Positions 16,865-26,628 of a stretch of 46,942 nt of DNA are shown in pieces. The stretch comes from JBDTSW01 sp039930945. Its GTDB lineage: Bacteria; Actinomycetota; Thermoleophilia; Solirubrobacterales; 70-9. Numbering within the stretch: the stretch's first letter is position 1; every line of letters starts with the position of its first letter. The stretch spans positions 1-46,942 of the forward strand of contig JBDTSW010000003.1 of NCBI GenBank assembly GCA_039930945.1, in the 5' to 3' direction. The notes under the pieces were generated by a model. That model did not search any database, was not told the DNA's origin, and saw nothing but the letters and a program-made list of their open reading frames with translations. The translations under genes and the position numbers were made by a program.

Positions 16865-18243
16865 CGTCCGACCAGCTCCGCCAGGGCGGACCCGAAGGCC
16901 GCCGTGTGGCGGTCGACGTCGGCCTCGGTGGTTGCGGGGCAGATCAGCGCCATGTTGTGAAAGGGGGTGAGCAGGACACCTTCGTTGAGCAGGCGCAGGT
17001 GAAGGTAGTCCTCCAGCCGCGGGTCGGAGGCCGCTGCGGAGTCGGCGCCGGTGCGCGGCTCGGGCGAGGTGAAGACGTACTCGGCGCGGGCTCCCAGCTG
17101 GGCAACCGACCAACCGAGCCCGTGCTCCGCGATCGCCGCTTCACAGCCGGCGACGAAGCGGTCGCAGAGGCGCGTCATCCCGGCGAACTCCTCCGCGGTG
17201 AGGACCTCGTCGAGGGTCGCCCGCGACGCGGCGAGCGAGAGGGCGTTGCCGGCGAGGGTCCCGCCGACGCCACCCGTATCCACGTAGTCGGCGTTCGGGT
17301 CGGCCTCGATCCGCTCGGCCAGCTCGGCGCCGACGCCGTAGCCGCCGACCGGGACGCCGCCTCCGAGCCACTTGCCGAGGGTGACCATGTCGGGGTCAAG
17401 GCCCCAGGCGGCGGTACAGCCGCCGGGACCGGCGCTGATCGTGTGGGTCTCGTCGATGATCAGCAGGGTGCCGGCATCGCGGGTCGCGCTTCGAAGCCGC
17501 TCGTGGAACCCTTCCTCGGGCAGGACGATGCCGATGTTGGTCAGCGCCGGCTCGGCCAGCACGCAGGCGACGTCGCCCTGCGCCAGCTCGCGCTCGAGCG
17601 CCTCGACGTCGTTGAACTCACAGACGCGGGTCGTCACCGCCGGGTCCACGGGCGGGCCGACGTTTCCCTCGCGGGCACGGGGCCGGCCGCCCTCGAGGGT
17701 GATCAAGGTCTCGTCGACCGAGCCGTGGTAGCACCAGTTGAAGACCAGGATCTTCGAGCGGCCGGTGAGCTGGCGGCAGAGCCTGATCGCAAAGCGGTTG
17801 GCGTCGGTGGCCGAGAGGGTGAAGCTCCACAGCGCCAGGCCGAAGCGGCGGCCGAGCTCGGCGCCGACCGCCGCCGCGTCGGAGGTTGGCAGCATCAGCG
17901 CCGCGCCGCCGCGCTCGCCGAGGCGCTCTTGGACGGCCGCCACCGTCGGATCCGGCGAGTGGCCCGCCATCGCGCCGGTGTCGCCCAGGCACAGGTCCAC
18001 GTAGCTGTTGCCGTCGACGTCGGTGATCGTCGCGCCGCGCGCGGCGTCCACGTACACGGGGTGCCCACCGGCCCATTTCGACATCCAGCTCATCGGCACG
18101 CCGGCCAGCAGCGAGGCCTGCGCCTGCTCGAACATCCGCCGCGAGGCGGGGTGCAGCTCGGCGAAGCGCGTCCGCTCGCTGTCGAGCAGCCGGGCGAGGC
18201 GCTCGCGGTCCAGCTGGTCGGCGCCCGCGTGCATGCCCCACAT
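16861..18243 (-). CDS. Class III PLP aminotransferase, glutamate-1-semialdehyde-mutase-like
   Basis: A cytoplasmic PLP enzyme of about 460 aa. Fold motifs are VDGNSYVDLCLGDTGAMAGH, NWCYHGSVDE, LLIIDETHT for PLP ring stacking, and the Schiff-base lysine in VTLGKWLGGGVPVGGYG. It resembles HemL but lacks close agreement with canonical HemL motifs and lies far from heme genes, so I do not call it hemL. The start is uncertain: ATG 18243 or 18234 gives the usual N-terminus, and an earlier one would overlap ispH. The divergent neighbour ispH starts 37 bp away. Confidence 0.85.
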   Translation of the reverse strand: MWGMHAGADQLDRERLARLLDSERTRFAELHPASRRMFEQAQASLLAGVPMSWMSKWAGGHPVYVDAARGATITDVDGNSYVDLCLGDTGAMAGHSPDPTVAAVQERLGERGGAALMLPTSDAAAVGAELGRRFGLALWSFTLSATDANRFAIRLCRQLTGRSKILVFNWCYHGSVDETLITLEGGRPRAREGNVGPPVDPAVTTRVCEFNDVEALERELAQGDVACVLAEPALTNIGIVLPEEGFHERLRSATRDAGTLLIIDETHTISAGPGGCTAAWGLDPDMVTLGKWLGGGVPVGGYGVGAELAERIEADPNADYVDTGGVGGTLAGNALSLAASRATLDEVLTAEEFAGMTRLCDRFVAGCEAAIAEHGLGWSVAQLGARAEYVFTSPEPRTGADSAAASDPRLEDYLHLRLLNEGVLLTPFHNMALICPATTEADVDRHTAAFGSALAELVGR

Positions 18244-18280
18244 ACTCGCCGAAACCGGGCTGCCGGGTACCCTTCGGGCG

Positions 18281-19261
18281 ATGCCTGTCGCCGCCACAAG
18301 CGCCCCCCGGCGCGTGCTGCTCGCGGCTCCCCGCGGCTATTGCGCAGGGGTCGACCGCGCCGTGCAGACGGTCGAGCACGCGCTCGACCTGCACGGGCCA
18401 CCGGTGTACGTGCGTAGGGAGATCGTCCACAACAAGCACGTCGTCGAGCAGCTGCGCGAGCGCGGCGCGATCTTCGTCGAGGAAGAGACCGAGGTGCCGG
18501 AGGGCGCCCTGGTGGTGTTCTCGGCACACGGCGTCGCGCCGGACGTTCACGCCAACGCCGCGCAGCGCAACCTGCGGACGATCGACGCCACCTGCCCCTT
18601 GGTGACGAAGGTCCACGTCGAGGCGCGGCGCTTCGCCGAGCGCGGCTACACGATGGTGCTGATCGGCCACGAGGGCCACGAGGAGGTCGAGGGGACCACC
18701 GGCGAGGCGCCCGAGCACATCGTCCTGGTGCAGACCGCCGACGACGTCGACCACCTCCGCGTGCCGGAGGACGTGCCCGACCCGGACAAGCTCGCCTTCA
18801 TCACCCAGACGACCCTCTCGGTCGACGAGACGTCGCAGATCATCACCCGCCTGCGCGAGCGCTTCCCGAACGTGGTCAGCCCGAAGTCCGACGACATCTG
18901 TTACGCCACCACCAACCGCCAGATCGCCGTCAAGCAGCTCGCGGGTGAGTGCGACCTGGTGCTCGTGATCGGCTCGACCAACTCCTCCAACTCGCAGCGC
19001 CTGGTCGACGTCACCCGCGAGCTGGGGACGGCCTCGCATCTGATCGACAACGCCTCGCAGGTGCTCGGAGACTGGCTCGAGGGCGTCGAGACCGTCGGCA
19101 TCACCTCCGGCGCCAGCGCCCCCGAGGAGCTGGTCACCGAGCTCGTCGACTTCTTCCGCGAGCGCGGGGCCGAGGATGTCTCGGAGCTGCGCACCGTCGA
19201 TGAGGACGTTCGCTTCATGCTGCCGAAGACGGTCCGCACCCAGCTCGCGGCTCGTGCCTGA
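18281..19261 (+). CDS. ispH: 4-hydroxy-3-methylbut-2-enyl diphosphate reductase IspH
   Basis: A 326-aa [4Fe-4S] enzyme of the MEP isoprenoid pathway producing IPP and DMAPP. The three cluster cysteines are seen in RGYCAGVDRAV, DATCPLVTKVH and SDDICYATTNRQ, and the catalytic Glu lies in GTTGEAPEH. GSTNSSNSQRL and TSGASAPEELV bind substrate. ATG at 18281 is preceded at 7 nt by TACCCT (18268-18273), with no Shine-Dalgarno. It depends on Fe-S assembly, supplied by the SUF operon further on. Confidence 0.96.
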   Translation: MPVAATSAPRRVLLAAPRGYCAGVDRAVQTVEHALDLHGPPVYVRREIVHNKHVVEQLRERGAIFVEEETEVPEGALVVFSAHGVAPDVHANAAQRNLRTIDATCPLVTKVHVEARRFAERGYTMVLIGHEGHEEVEGTTGEAPEHIVLVQTADDVDHLRVPEDVPDPDKLAFITQTTLSVDETSQIITRLRERFPNVVSPKSDDICYATTNRQIAVKQLAGECDLVLVIGSTNSSNSQRLVDVTRELGTASHLIDNASQVLGDWLEGVETVGITSGASAPEELVTELVDFFRERGAEDVSELRTVDEDVRFMLPKTVRTQLAARA

Positions 19262-19267
19262 GCGGAC

Positions 19268-20086
19268 TCAGGGAAGCCCGGCGGCGAAGCTGACCCCGTA
19301 GACCGCCAGTCCCTCGCCGGGGCGAAGCTCGAGCCCGTGGGGCTCGTGGCGGGGGTGGGAGGCGAGCTCGTAGAGACCGGGCCCATCGACCGTCAACGAG
19401 CGCTCAGCCTCGTCCAGCGTGTAGTGCAGCTCACCGGAGCCATCGACGGCGACGTATGCGCCGCCCGCCTCGTATTCGACAGTGAGGGTCGCCGACGCCG
19501 CCTCGGCGCGCCACGGCTCGGCCGGCGATCCGCCGGGGAACAGCTCCTCGCTCGGCGGCACGACCAGCGCCCCGGGCGCGTCGGTTGGCCGAAGTGGCTC
19601 GATCGGCTCGGGGAGCTTTGCCAGCGCGTCGAGCGCTCGCAGCTCCTCCTGGATCGCCTCCTCGGTCGCCAGATATGAGCCCTCGCCGAAGTGGAAGTAG
19701 CGCAGCGCCCCCTCGCCGCTCCAGAGAAACAGCGATGGCCAGCCCCGGCAGCCGTAGTCGTTCCAGATCGCGTAGGAGGAGTCCTGCGCGACCGCGTATG
19801 CGATCTCGAGCCGCTCCAGCGCCGGCTCCAGCGCCCCCTTGGCCGCGGTGAAGGCAAAGCGTGGGGAGTGGATGCCGAGCACCGAAAGCCCCGCGCTCGC
19901 ATAGCGCCGGCGCCACTCGCGGACGTACGGCAGCGACCGCACGCTGTTGAGCTGGGCGAAATCGAAGAAGTGCACCAGCACCGGCCCCGACGCGGTCAGC
20001 TCGGCCATCGACCCAGGCTCCGAGTTGAGCCAGCGCAGGCGGGGCGGCAGCTCCGGTGCGGCGATGTTGGCTCGTGGCGGCCGCAT
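19268..20086 (-). CDS. DipZ/TlpA-like thioredoxin-fold protein lacking the CxxC
   Basis: A 272-aa protein. Residues about 17-150 align in order with the periplasmic thioredoxin domain of DipZ: VLVHFFDFAQLNSV, SLPYVREWRRRY, LSVLGIHSPRFAF, IWNDYGCRGWPSLFLW and HFGEGSY. Where DipZ has C-I-N-C this protein has Q45-L46-N47-S48, so both redox cysteines are gone while the Trp-Pro (cis-Pro site) remains. A C-terminal beta-rich domain follows. No clear signal peptide. ATG 20086 has GGGAGG about 11 nt upstream; an earlier GTG at 20125 is possible. Likely a binding rather than redox protein. Confidence 0.75.
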   Translation of the reverse strand: MRPPRANIAAPELPPRLRWLNSEPGSMAELTASGPVLVHFFDFAQLNSVRSLPYVREWRRRYASAGLSVLGIHSPRFAFTAAKGALEPALERLEIAYAVAQDSSYAIWNDYGCRGWPSLFLWSGEGALRYFHFGEGSYLATEEAIQEELRALDALAKLPEPIEPLRPTDAPGALVVPPSEELFPGGSPAEPWRAEAASATLTVEYEAGGAYVAVDGSGELHYTLDEAERSLTVDGPGLYELASHPRHEPHGLELRPGEGLAVYGVSFAAGLP

Positions 20087-20171
20087 CCGCGGCCATCCTC
20101 CCAAAGCGAACGCGCACCGGAGCACGGCCCGGGTATCCTGCGCGGACCCGTCGTCGGATTAGGAGGAGAAG

Positions 20172-20780
20172 TTGAGCACTAGCGTCTGGGAGCGAATCGA
20201 GCAAAGCCGCGAGCGTTGGCACGTCTTGCGTCATCCCTTCTACCAGCGCTGGTCCGCAGGAGAGCTGAGCGCCTCCGAGCTGGCCCGCTACTCCGGCCAG
20301 TACCGGCACGCGGTCGAGGCGATCGCGACGATGAGCGAGTTCGCCGCCGCCGCCGCCCCCGAGCACTCGGGACTGCGCAGCCACGCCGCCGAGGAGATCG
20401 GCCACGTGCGCCTGTGGGACGACTTCGTCGATGCCGCCGGTGGGGTCGCATCCGACCAGCCGACGCCCGAGACGGCCGAATGCGTCAGCGCCTGGACCGT
20501 CCGCGACGACCTGCTGTCGACGCTCGCCCGCCTGTACGCGATCGAGAGTGGCCAGCCGGAGATCTCGCGGACCAAGCGCGAGGGCCTACTCGAGCGCTAC
20601 GACTTCGAGGACGCGGCGGGCACTGCCTACTTCCGCATCCACGAGAGCCGCGACGCCGAGCACGCCGCCGAGGCGCGCGCGCTGATCAGCGAGCTTGCGA
20701 GCCCGGACGACGACGACCGCGTGGTCGCCGCGGCGGAGTCGGCCTTCAGGGCCAACTGGCGCCTGCTCGACGGCGTCTAG
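20172..20780 (+). CDS. Heme-oxygenase-like diiron protein, CADD-like (candidate 4-aminobenzoate synthase)
   Basis: A 202-aa all-helical protein of the TenA/PqqC/CADD fold. Candidate iron ligands are E56, E75 and H78 (EEIGH), E125 (YAIES), H157, D161 and H164 (HESRDAEH). In Chlamydia CADD, which makes 4-aminobenzoate from its own side chains, the ligands recalled are E142, H174, D178 and H181 with Tyr27, Tyr43 and Lys152 needed; Y24, Y40, E125, K135, H157, D161 and H164 here keep the same relative spacing. The helix with E75/H78 is shorter than in CADD. The TTG start at 20172 is fixed by AGGAGG at 20161-20166. Other oxidase roles are possible. Confidence 0.75.
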   Translation: MSTSVWERIEQSRERWHVLRHPFYQRWSAGELSASELARYSGQYRHAVEAIATMSEFAAAAAPEHSGLRSHAAEEIGHVRLWDDFVDAAGGVASDQPTPETAECVSAWTVRDDLLSTLARLYAIESGQPEISRTKREGLLERYDFEDAAGTAYFRIHESRDAEHAAEARALISELASPDDDDRVVAAAESAFRANWRLLDGV

Positions 20781-20859
20781 GGCGCCCCGATGCGGCCGGG
20801 ATCGGCGCTCGCCCGGTTCGCTTCAGCTTCCGCCAAGCCGCTCCCCTAGGCTTGACGGC

Positions 20860-21021
20860 ATGGCTTCGTGGCGCGACCGCGCACTCGGCATAGTTCTCGG
20901 GCTCGCGATCGGGCTCGCGATCGTCGCCGTGTTCGTCTTCGTCTTCAGCGAGGACACCGTCGACGCCCCCACGATCGATCAGGGCGGCACACCCGCGCCG
21001 GAGCAGGGCCAGAAGCCGTGA
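20860..21021 (+). CDS. Small single-pass membrane protein
   Basis: A 53-aa protein with a short basic N-terminus (MASWRDR), one transmembrane helix (about residues 8-29) and an acidic/Pro-rich tail outside or inside the membrane. No family recognised. TAGGCT (20847-20852) is 7 nt before the ATG, giving a likely leaderless start. It precedes the cupredoxin-membrane protein genes on the same strand and may belong with them. Confidence 0.6.
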   Translation: MASWRDRALGIVLGLAIGLAIVAVFVFVFSEDTVDAPTIDQGGTPAPEQGQKP

Positions 21022-21099
21022 GCCCGAGAACCCCCGTCCTTCGCCCCGCGTCACCGTAGGGCGCCGCCGGCGTCCGCTTCGAGAAGGAGTTGATCAGGG

Positions 21100-21555
21100 A
21101 TGGGATCACCCCGAGCAAGGGCCCTCGTGGCCGTAGTGGCGGTCGCCGCAGCCGTGGCGCTGTTCATCGTGCTCTCCGCAGACGACGAGGAGTCGACGAC
21201 GTCGACGACCGCCGTCTCCACGACCGAGACGACCACCCAGGCATCCGACGATGGGCAGGGCGGCTCGGACAAGTCGGAGGGCCCCTCCAGGCCGGAGGTT
21301 GCGACGATCGAGGTCAAGAACGGCCAGCCGGTCGGCGGCGTCCAGGAGCTGACCTTCACCGCGGGCGATGAGATCCGCTTCGATGTCAAGTCGGACACCG
21401 CGTCCGAGGTGCACTTCCACGGCTACGACGTGATCAAGGACGTCGAGGCCGGGGGAGAGGCCAGCTTCGACCTGCCCGCCGAGATCGAGGGCGTGTTCGA
21501 GGTCGAGCTCGAGGAGACCGCGACCCAGATCGCCGAGATCACCGTCGAGCCGTAG
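21100..21555 (+). CDS. Exported cupredoxin-like domain protein
   Basis: A 151-aa protein with an N-terminal membrane anchor or signal (residues 5-26), a 45-residue Ser/Thr/Asp-rich linker, and a C-terminal cupredoxin-like beta domain (VATIEVKNGQPVG, then VHFHGYDVIKDVEAGG). The two His in HFHGYD could bind metal, but the Cys-x-x-His loop that completes a type 1 copper site is absent; the end reads ELEETATQIAEITVEP. Copper binding is therefore uncertain. GAGAAGGAG lies upstream of ATG 21100. The next membrane protein starts 2 nt after its stop, so the two are probably one unit. Confidence 0.75.
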   Translation: MGSPRARALVAVVAVAAAVALFIVLSADDEESTTSTTAVSTTETTTQASDDGQGGSDKSEGPSRPEVATIEVKNGQPVGGVQELTFTAGDEIRFDVKSDTASEVHFHGYDVIKDVEAGGEASFDLPAEIEGVFEVELEETATQIAEITVEP

Positions 21556-21557
21556 CG

Positions 21558-22967
21558 ATGCAGTTCCCGCTCCCCATAGCGCACGCCCTCGAGGGAAAGG
21601 CGGACCTGCCGATCCCCGAGTGGCTGTTCGCCTGGGCGGCGTCGCTGGTGCTGCTGGTCTCGTTCGTGGTTCTGACCCTCGCCTGGAAGCGCGCGCGCTT
21701 CGAGGATGCGGATTGGCGTCCGTTCAAGGCCGGGCTCGCGCGTGCGCTGGTCAACCCCGTAACCGCGGGCTTGGCCGGCGCGCTCGGCGCCTTCCTGCTC
21801 GGCGCGATCATCTGGTCGGGGTTGTTCGGCACCGAGGCCCCCGACCGCAACTTCTCGCTGACCTTCGTCTTCGTCACCTGCTGGGTGGGGATACCGGTGG
21901 CCAGCGCCTTTGCGGGCGACGTCTTTCGCGCCTTCAATCCCTGGCGCGCGATCGCCCGCGTCGCCGCGAGCGGATTCCGGCTGATCGCCGGGCAGGCGCC
22001 GCCGCCGCCGCTGCGCTACCCCGAGCGCTGGGGCCGCTGGCCCGCTGTCCTCGGCATCGTTGGCTTCACCTGGCTCGAGTTGGTCTTCGCCCAGAGCGGG
22101 TTCCAGGCGATCGGGCTGACCCCGCACACGGTCGCGATCGCCGCCCTCGCCTACACCGGACTCACCTTCGTCGGCATGGCGCTCTTCGGGATCGACGAGT
22201 GGCTCGATCGCGGCGAGGCGTTCTCGGTCTTTTTCAACATGTTCTCGCGGCTCGCTTCGCTGGAGGTGCGCGACGGCCGCCTCGGGCGACGCCGCTGGCT
22301 GTCCGGTGCGGTGGGGTGGGCCGCGGTCCCCGGGTCGGTCGCCCTTGTGTTGGTCTCGATCGGCACCACCGCCTTCGATGGCGCCGGCGAGGGCCTGCTC
22401 CAGGAGCCGATCGCCGACACCTTCGACTGGCTCTACGACAGCGTCGGCGTCGGGGCGATCTGGTCGCTGCGGCTGGCCAACTCGCTCTTCTTCGTGCTCA
22501 CGATCGCCGCCGTCAGCGCCATCTTCTGGGCGGGCATCGCGGGAATGCGGACGGTCCGCACGAGCACGGGCTCGTTCAGCGCCGGCGAGCTCGGACGCCT
22601 CTTCGGGCACAGCTTCATCCCGATCGCGCTCGCCTACCTGGTTGCGCACTACTTCAGCCTCTTCGTCTTCCAGGAGCAGGCGCAGTTCACCTACCTGCTG
22701 TCCGATCCCCTCGGCGACGGCTCCGACTACTTCGGCACCGCCGCGGCGGGCATCGACTACAAGCTCGTCGGCGCGACGCTGGTCTGGTACGTCCAGGTCG
22801 CCGCGCTGGTGATCGGGCACGTGATCGCGCTCGTCCTCGCCCACGACCGTGCCCTGACCGCGTACGGGGAGGTGCGTGCCGCCGCCCGCTCGCAATACTG
22901 GATGCTGGCGATGATGGTCGGCTTCACCACCCTCGGCCTCTTCCTCCTCTCCTTCGCCAACCAGTGA
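21558..22967 (+). CDS. Polytopic membrane protein of unknown function
   Basis: A 469-aa protein with about ten to eleven transmembrane helices and no domain I can name with confidence. Potential functional residues include conserved-looking NPWRAIARV, AHYFSLFVFQEQ, and several His and Trp in membrane segments near the C-terminus (VIGHVIALVLAHDRAL). It starts two bases after the cupredoxin gene and its stop overlaps the next small gene as GTGA. A three-gene unit of exported cupredoxin, large membrane protein and small membrane protein suggests a membrane complex, possibly metal- or electron-related; that is inference. Confidence 0.75.
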   Translation: MQFPLPIAHALEGKADLPIPEWLFAWAASLVLLVSFVVLTLAWKRARFEDADWRPFKAGLARALVNPVTAGLAGALGAFLLGAIIWSGLFGTEAPDRNFSLTFVFVTCWVGIPVASAFAGDVFRAFNPWRAIARVAASGFRLIAGQAPPPPLRYPERWGRWPAVLGIVGFTWLELVFAQSGFQAIGLTPHTVAIAALAYTGLTFVGMALFGIDEWLDRGEAFSVFFNMFSRLASLEVRDGRLGRRRWLSGAVGWAAVPGSVALVLVSIGTTAFDGAGEGLLQEPIADTFDWLYDSVGVGAIWSLRLANSLFFVLTIAAVSAIFWAGIAGMRTVRTSTGSFSAGELGRLFGHSFIPIALAYLVAHYFSLFVFQEQAQFTYLLSDPLGDGSDYFGTAAAGIDYKLVGATLVWYVQVAALVIGHVIALVLAHDRALTAYGEVRAAARSQYWMLAMMVGFTTLGLFLLSFANQ

Positions 22968-23107
22968 TCTGGCTCGCGCACGTCGGCCACTGGTGGGGGT
23001 ACCTCCTGTACGCGATCCCGCTGGCGATCGTGCTGGCCTCGATCGTGACCACGACCCTGCGCGCCCGGCGCGGGGGAGGCCGCGACCGGGGAACGGGCCC
23101 CGGCTAA
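22964..23107 (+). CDS. Small membrane protein (47 aa)
   Basis: Starts at GTG 22964, overlapping the stop of the large membrane protein by 4 bp (GTGA). It has one strongly hydrophobic helix (YLLYAIPLAIVLASIVTTTL) preceded by HVGHWWG and followed by a basic Arg/Gly tail, the positive-inside pattern. The coupling and membrane character support a real accessory subunit. The TAA stop overlaps the convergent sufD stop in CTAA (23104-23107). Confidence 0.65.
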   Translation: MIWLAHVGHWWGYLLYAIPLAIVLASIVTTTLRARRGGGRDRGTGPG

Positions 23108-24322
23108 GCGGAGAGCAGCTCTGAGAGGCGGCGCTCGAGCGCCTCGGCGAGGCGCCGGCGGGCCGGGCCCTCGGGCGAGCGCTCCAGCAGCTCGCCGACG
23201 AAGCCCTCGATCACCAGGCGCTGCGCGTCCCCCTCGCCCATGCCGCGCGAGCGCAGGTAGAAGAGCTGATCGGGATCGAGCTGCGCGACCGCCGCCGCGT
23301 GGGTGCAGCGAACGTCGTCGGCCTCGATCTCCAACCCCGGGATCGCGTCAGCGTGGGCCTGATGGGAGAGCAGCAGGTTGCGGTTCTCCTGGAAGGCGTC
23401 GGTCTGCTGTGCGGGCTTGTCGACGCGGATCATCCCGCGCCAGACCGACGTGGCCCGATCGGCGAGCACGCCGCGGAAGGCCAGGTCGGAGGTGGTGTGG
23501 GCGGCGGCGTGCTCTTGGGTGGTGTCGTAGTCGAGGTGCTGATCCCCGGCACCGGCGTAGGCGCCGGTCACCTTGGCCGAGGAGCCTTGCCCGGCGAGCT
23601 TGGTCTCCATCCGAACCTTGCCGCGCGCAGAGCCGAACCCGAGCGCCGTCCACTCCAGGGTCGCGTCGCGCCCGATCTCGGCGCGCTGGGTGGCGAAGAC
23701 CCAGCTGCGATCCGACAGCTCCTGCTCGCAGGCGTAGCGCAGCGTCGCCGCGTCGCCGACGATCAGCTCGACGACCCCGTTGAACAGGCCCTCACCGGCG
23801 GAGGTGTAGCGCTCCCAGATCTCGGCCTCTGCTCCCTCGCCGAGCACGATCAGCGTGCGCCAGTGGATCGTCTCGCCGCCGGCTCCCTCGATCGTCAGCT
23901 CCAGCGGCGTGGTCAGGCGGGTGCCGGCGGGCAGGTAGACGAAGACCCCGTCGCGCCAGCGCGACTCGTTGCGGGCGACGAACGGGTCGCCGGGGTCGAC
24001 CAGGCTGCCGAGCCGGTTGCGGACGAGATCGGGATGGCTGGCCGCGGCCTCGGCCAGCGGCAGCACCAGGGGCGACCCTTCGGCGCTCGAGCGCTCGAGG
24101 CCGTCGACGGCGGCTTCGGCGTCGGGGTGGGCATCCAGGTCGAGGCCTGACAGGTCGGTGAACTCCCAGCCCTTCGCCTTCTGGTCCGGGAGGGCAAGCT
24201 CATCCGCCAAAGAGGCGCCCACTCGGCGCCTCTCCATGAGCCACTCCGGCTCGACTGAATCAATGCCCGCCGCCTGCTCCGCTTCGCGTCCGCCGGCGGC
24301 GGGATCCGCCAGGGGAGCGGCC

Positions 24323-24330
<8 letters not shown>
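23104..24330 (-). CDS. sufD: Fe-S cluster assembly scaffold protein SufD
   Basis: A 408-aa right-handed beta-helix protein that partners SufB and SufC in the SufBC2D scaffold, with roles in iron entry and complex stability. Family features are AKGWEFTDLSGLD near the N-terminus, the DGVFVYLPAGTRL segment, the repeated beta-helix and the C-terminal block (DDVRCTHAAAVAQLDPDQLFYLRSRG) containing the conserved Cys and His. The start overlaps sufB by 8 bp. It is the last gene of the SUF operon. Confidence 0.94.
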
Positions 24331-25777
<1,447 letters not shown>

Positions 25778-25786
25778 CGGTGAACC

Positions 25787-26107
25787 TCAGATCTCCAGTT
25801 TGACTTCGTCGCCCTCGTCACGGGCCTCAAACACCGCCACCGGCTGATAGGCCGGCAGCGTCTTCGGCCGCCCGGTTCGCAGGTCGAACAGCGAGCCATG
25901 CCGGGGGCACTCGACTGTACACGCTGCCGAGTCGAACTCGCCCTCGGCGAGCGGGCCGTCGTCATGCGAGCAGCGGTCTTCGATCGCGACCAGGCCGCCG
26001 TCGTCGCAGCGAAAGACGCCGATCTTGCGCCCGTGGAGCTCGACCAGGCGCGTTTCGCCCTCGCCAAGCTCGTCGGTACGGCAGACGGTGTGGGTGTCGA
26101 TCGTCAC
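25787..26107 (-). CDS. Rieske-type [2Fe-2S] ferredoxin in the SUF operon
   Basis: A 106-aa soluble Rieske protein. The two cluster motifs are CSHDDG (C-x-H) and CPRHGSLFD (C-x2-H), as in biphenyl-dioxygenase-type ferredoxins. Such small Rieske proteins often sit inside actinobacterial suf operons, where they may deliver electrons for assembly. The GTG start at 26107 gives the common N-terminal length; a likely promoter and a motif shared with the rrf2 promoter lie just upstream. It starts a probable sub-operon with sufB and sufD. Confidence 0.9.
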   Translation of the reverse strand: MTIDTHTVCRTDELGEGETRLVELHGRKIGVFRCDDGGLVAIEDRCSHDDGPLAEGEFDSAACTVECPRHGSLFDLRTGRPKTLPAYQPVAVFEARDEGDEVKLEI

Positions 26108-26112
26108 GTTAT

Positions 26113-26136
26113 TCCTAGCTCCGAAGTCGGATTTTA
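26113..26136 (-). promoter_or_regulatory. Candidate promoter/operator for Rieske-sufB-sufD
   Basis: TAAAAT (26136-26131) is a good -10 element about 24 nt before the GTG start. Directly downstream lies CCGAC-N7-CTAGGA (26130-26113), which recurs with the same spacing upstream of rrf2 (29265-29248). The site may bind the operon's Rrf2 regulator; a -35 is not obvious. Confidence 0.45.
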
Positions 26137-26199
26137 GCGATTGAGCCGGTCGCGCACGGGGCACGGGGCGGTGGGCATGTTCGGCATGGGCTTCCAGGG

Positions 26200-26628
26200 C
26201 TAGACGGTCTCGGCCTCGATGGGGTCTCCCTGCTCGCCCTCGTCCTCCCAGTCGGCAAGCTCGCCGAGGGAGGCCGACTTGACGATCTTCAGCCCGAGCA
26301 GCGCGCATTTCATCCTCGTCGCCGAGATCTCGATGCCCAACAGCTCCAGCACGAACTCCTTCGGCAGCCGCAGGATCTCGTCGCGGGTCTTGCCCTCCAG
26401 CTCGTCGGTCAGCATCGAGGTCGCGGCCGTGGAGATCGCGCAGCCCTTGCCCTCGAAGGAGACCCCGGTCACCCGGCCGTCGGCGCCGAGCTTGATGAAG
26501 ACCTGCTGCTCGTCTCCGCAGAGCGGGTTGGTGTCTGAGAACTCGAGCTCGTAGGCGTCGGGGCGCCCGAAGTTGTGTGGGCGCTTGTAGTGCTCGAGGA
26601 TCTCCTCGCGGTAGAGCTGGTCGTCCAT
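26200..26628 (-). CDS. sufU: Fe-S assembly sulfurtransferase SufU
   Basis: A 142-aa zinc protein that accepts persulfide sulfur from SufS and passes it to SufBCD. Cys residues in NPLCGDEQ, EGKGCAIS and TRMKCALL are the zinc/sulfur-acceptor ligands, and the SufU-specific insertion relative to IscU is present (TDELEGKTRDEILRLPKEF). The start codon overlaps the sufS stop as ATGA, fitting their direct partnership. A 92-bp gap with a candidate promoter separates it from the Rieske gene. Confidence 0.94.
   Translation of the reverse strand: MDDQLYREEILEHYKRPHNFGRPDAYELEFSDTNPLCGDEQQVFIKLGADGRVTGVSFEGKGCAISTAATSMLTDELEGKTRDEILRLPKEFVLELLGIEISATRMKCALLGLKIVKSASLGELADWEDEGEQGDPIEAETV

Noticed and set aside
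16861..18243. Calling the class III aminotransferase hemL
   Set aside because: It is GSAM-like, but the motifs diverge and no heme genes are nearby, so only the broad family is supported.
21423..22895. A 490-codon minus-strand frame opposite the membrane protein
   Set aside because: Charged low-complexity translation with no motifs, while the plus strand encodes a clear polytopic membrane protein with coupled neighbours.
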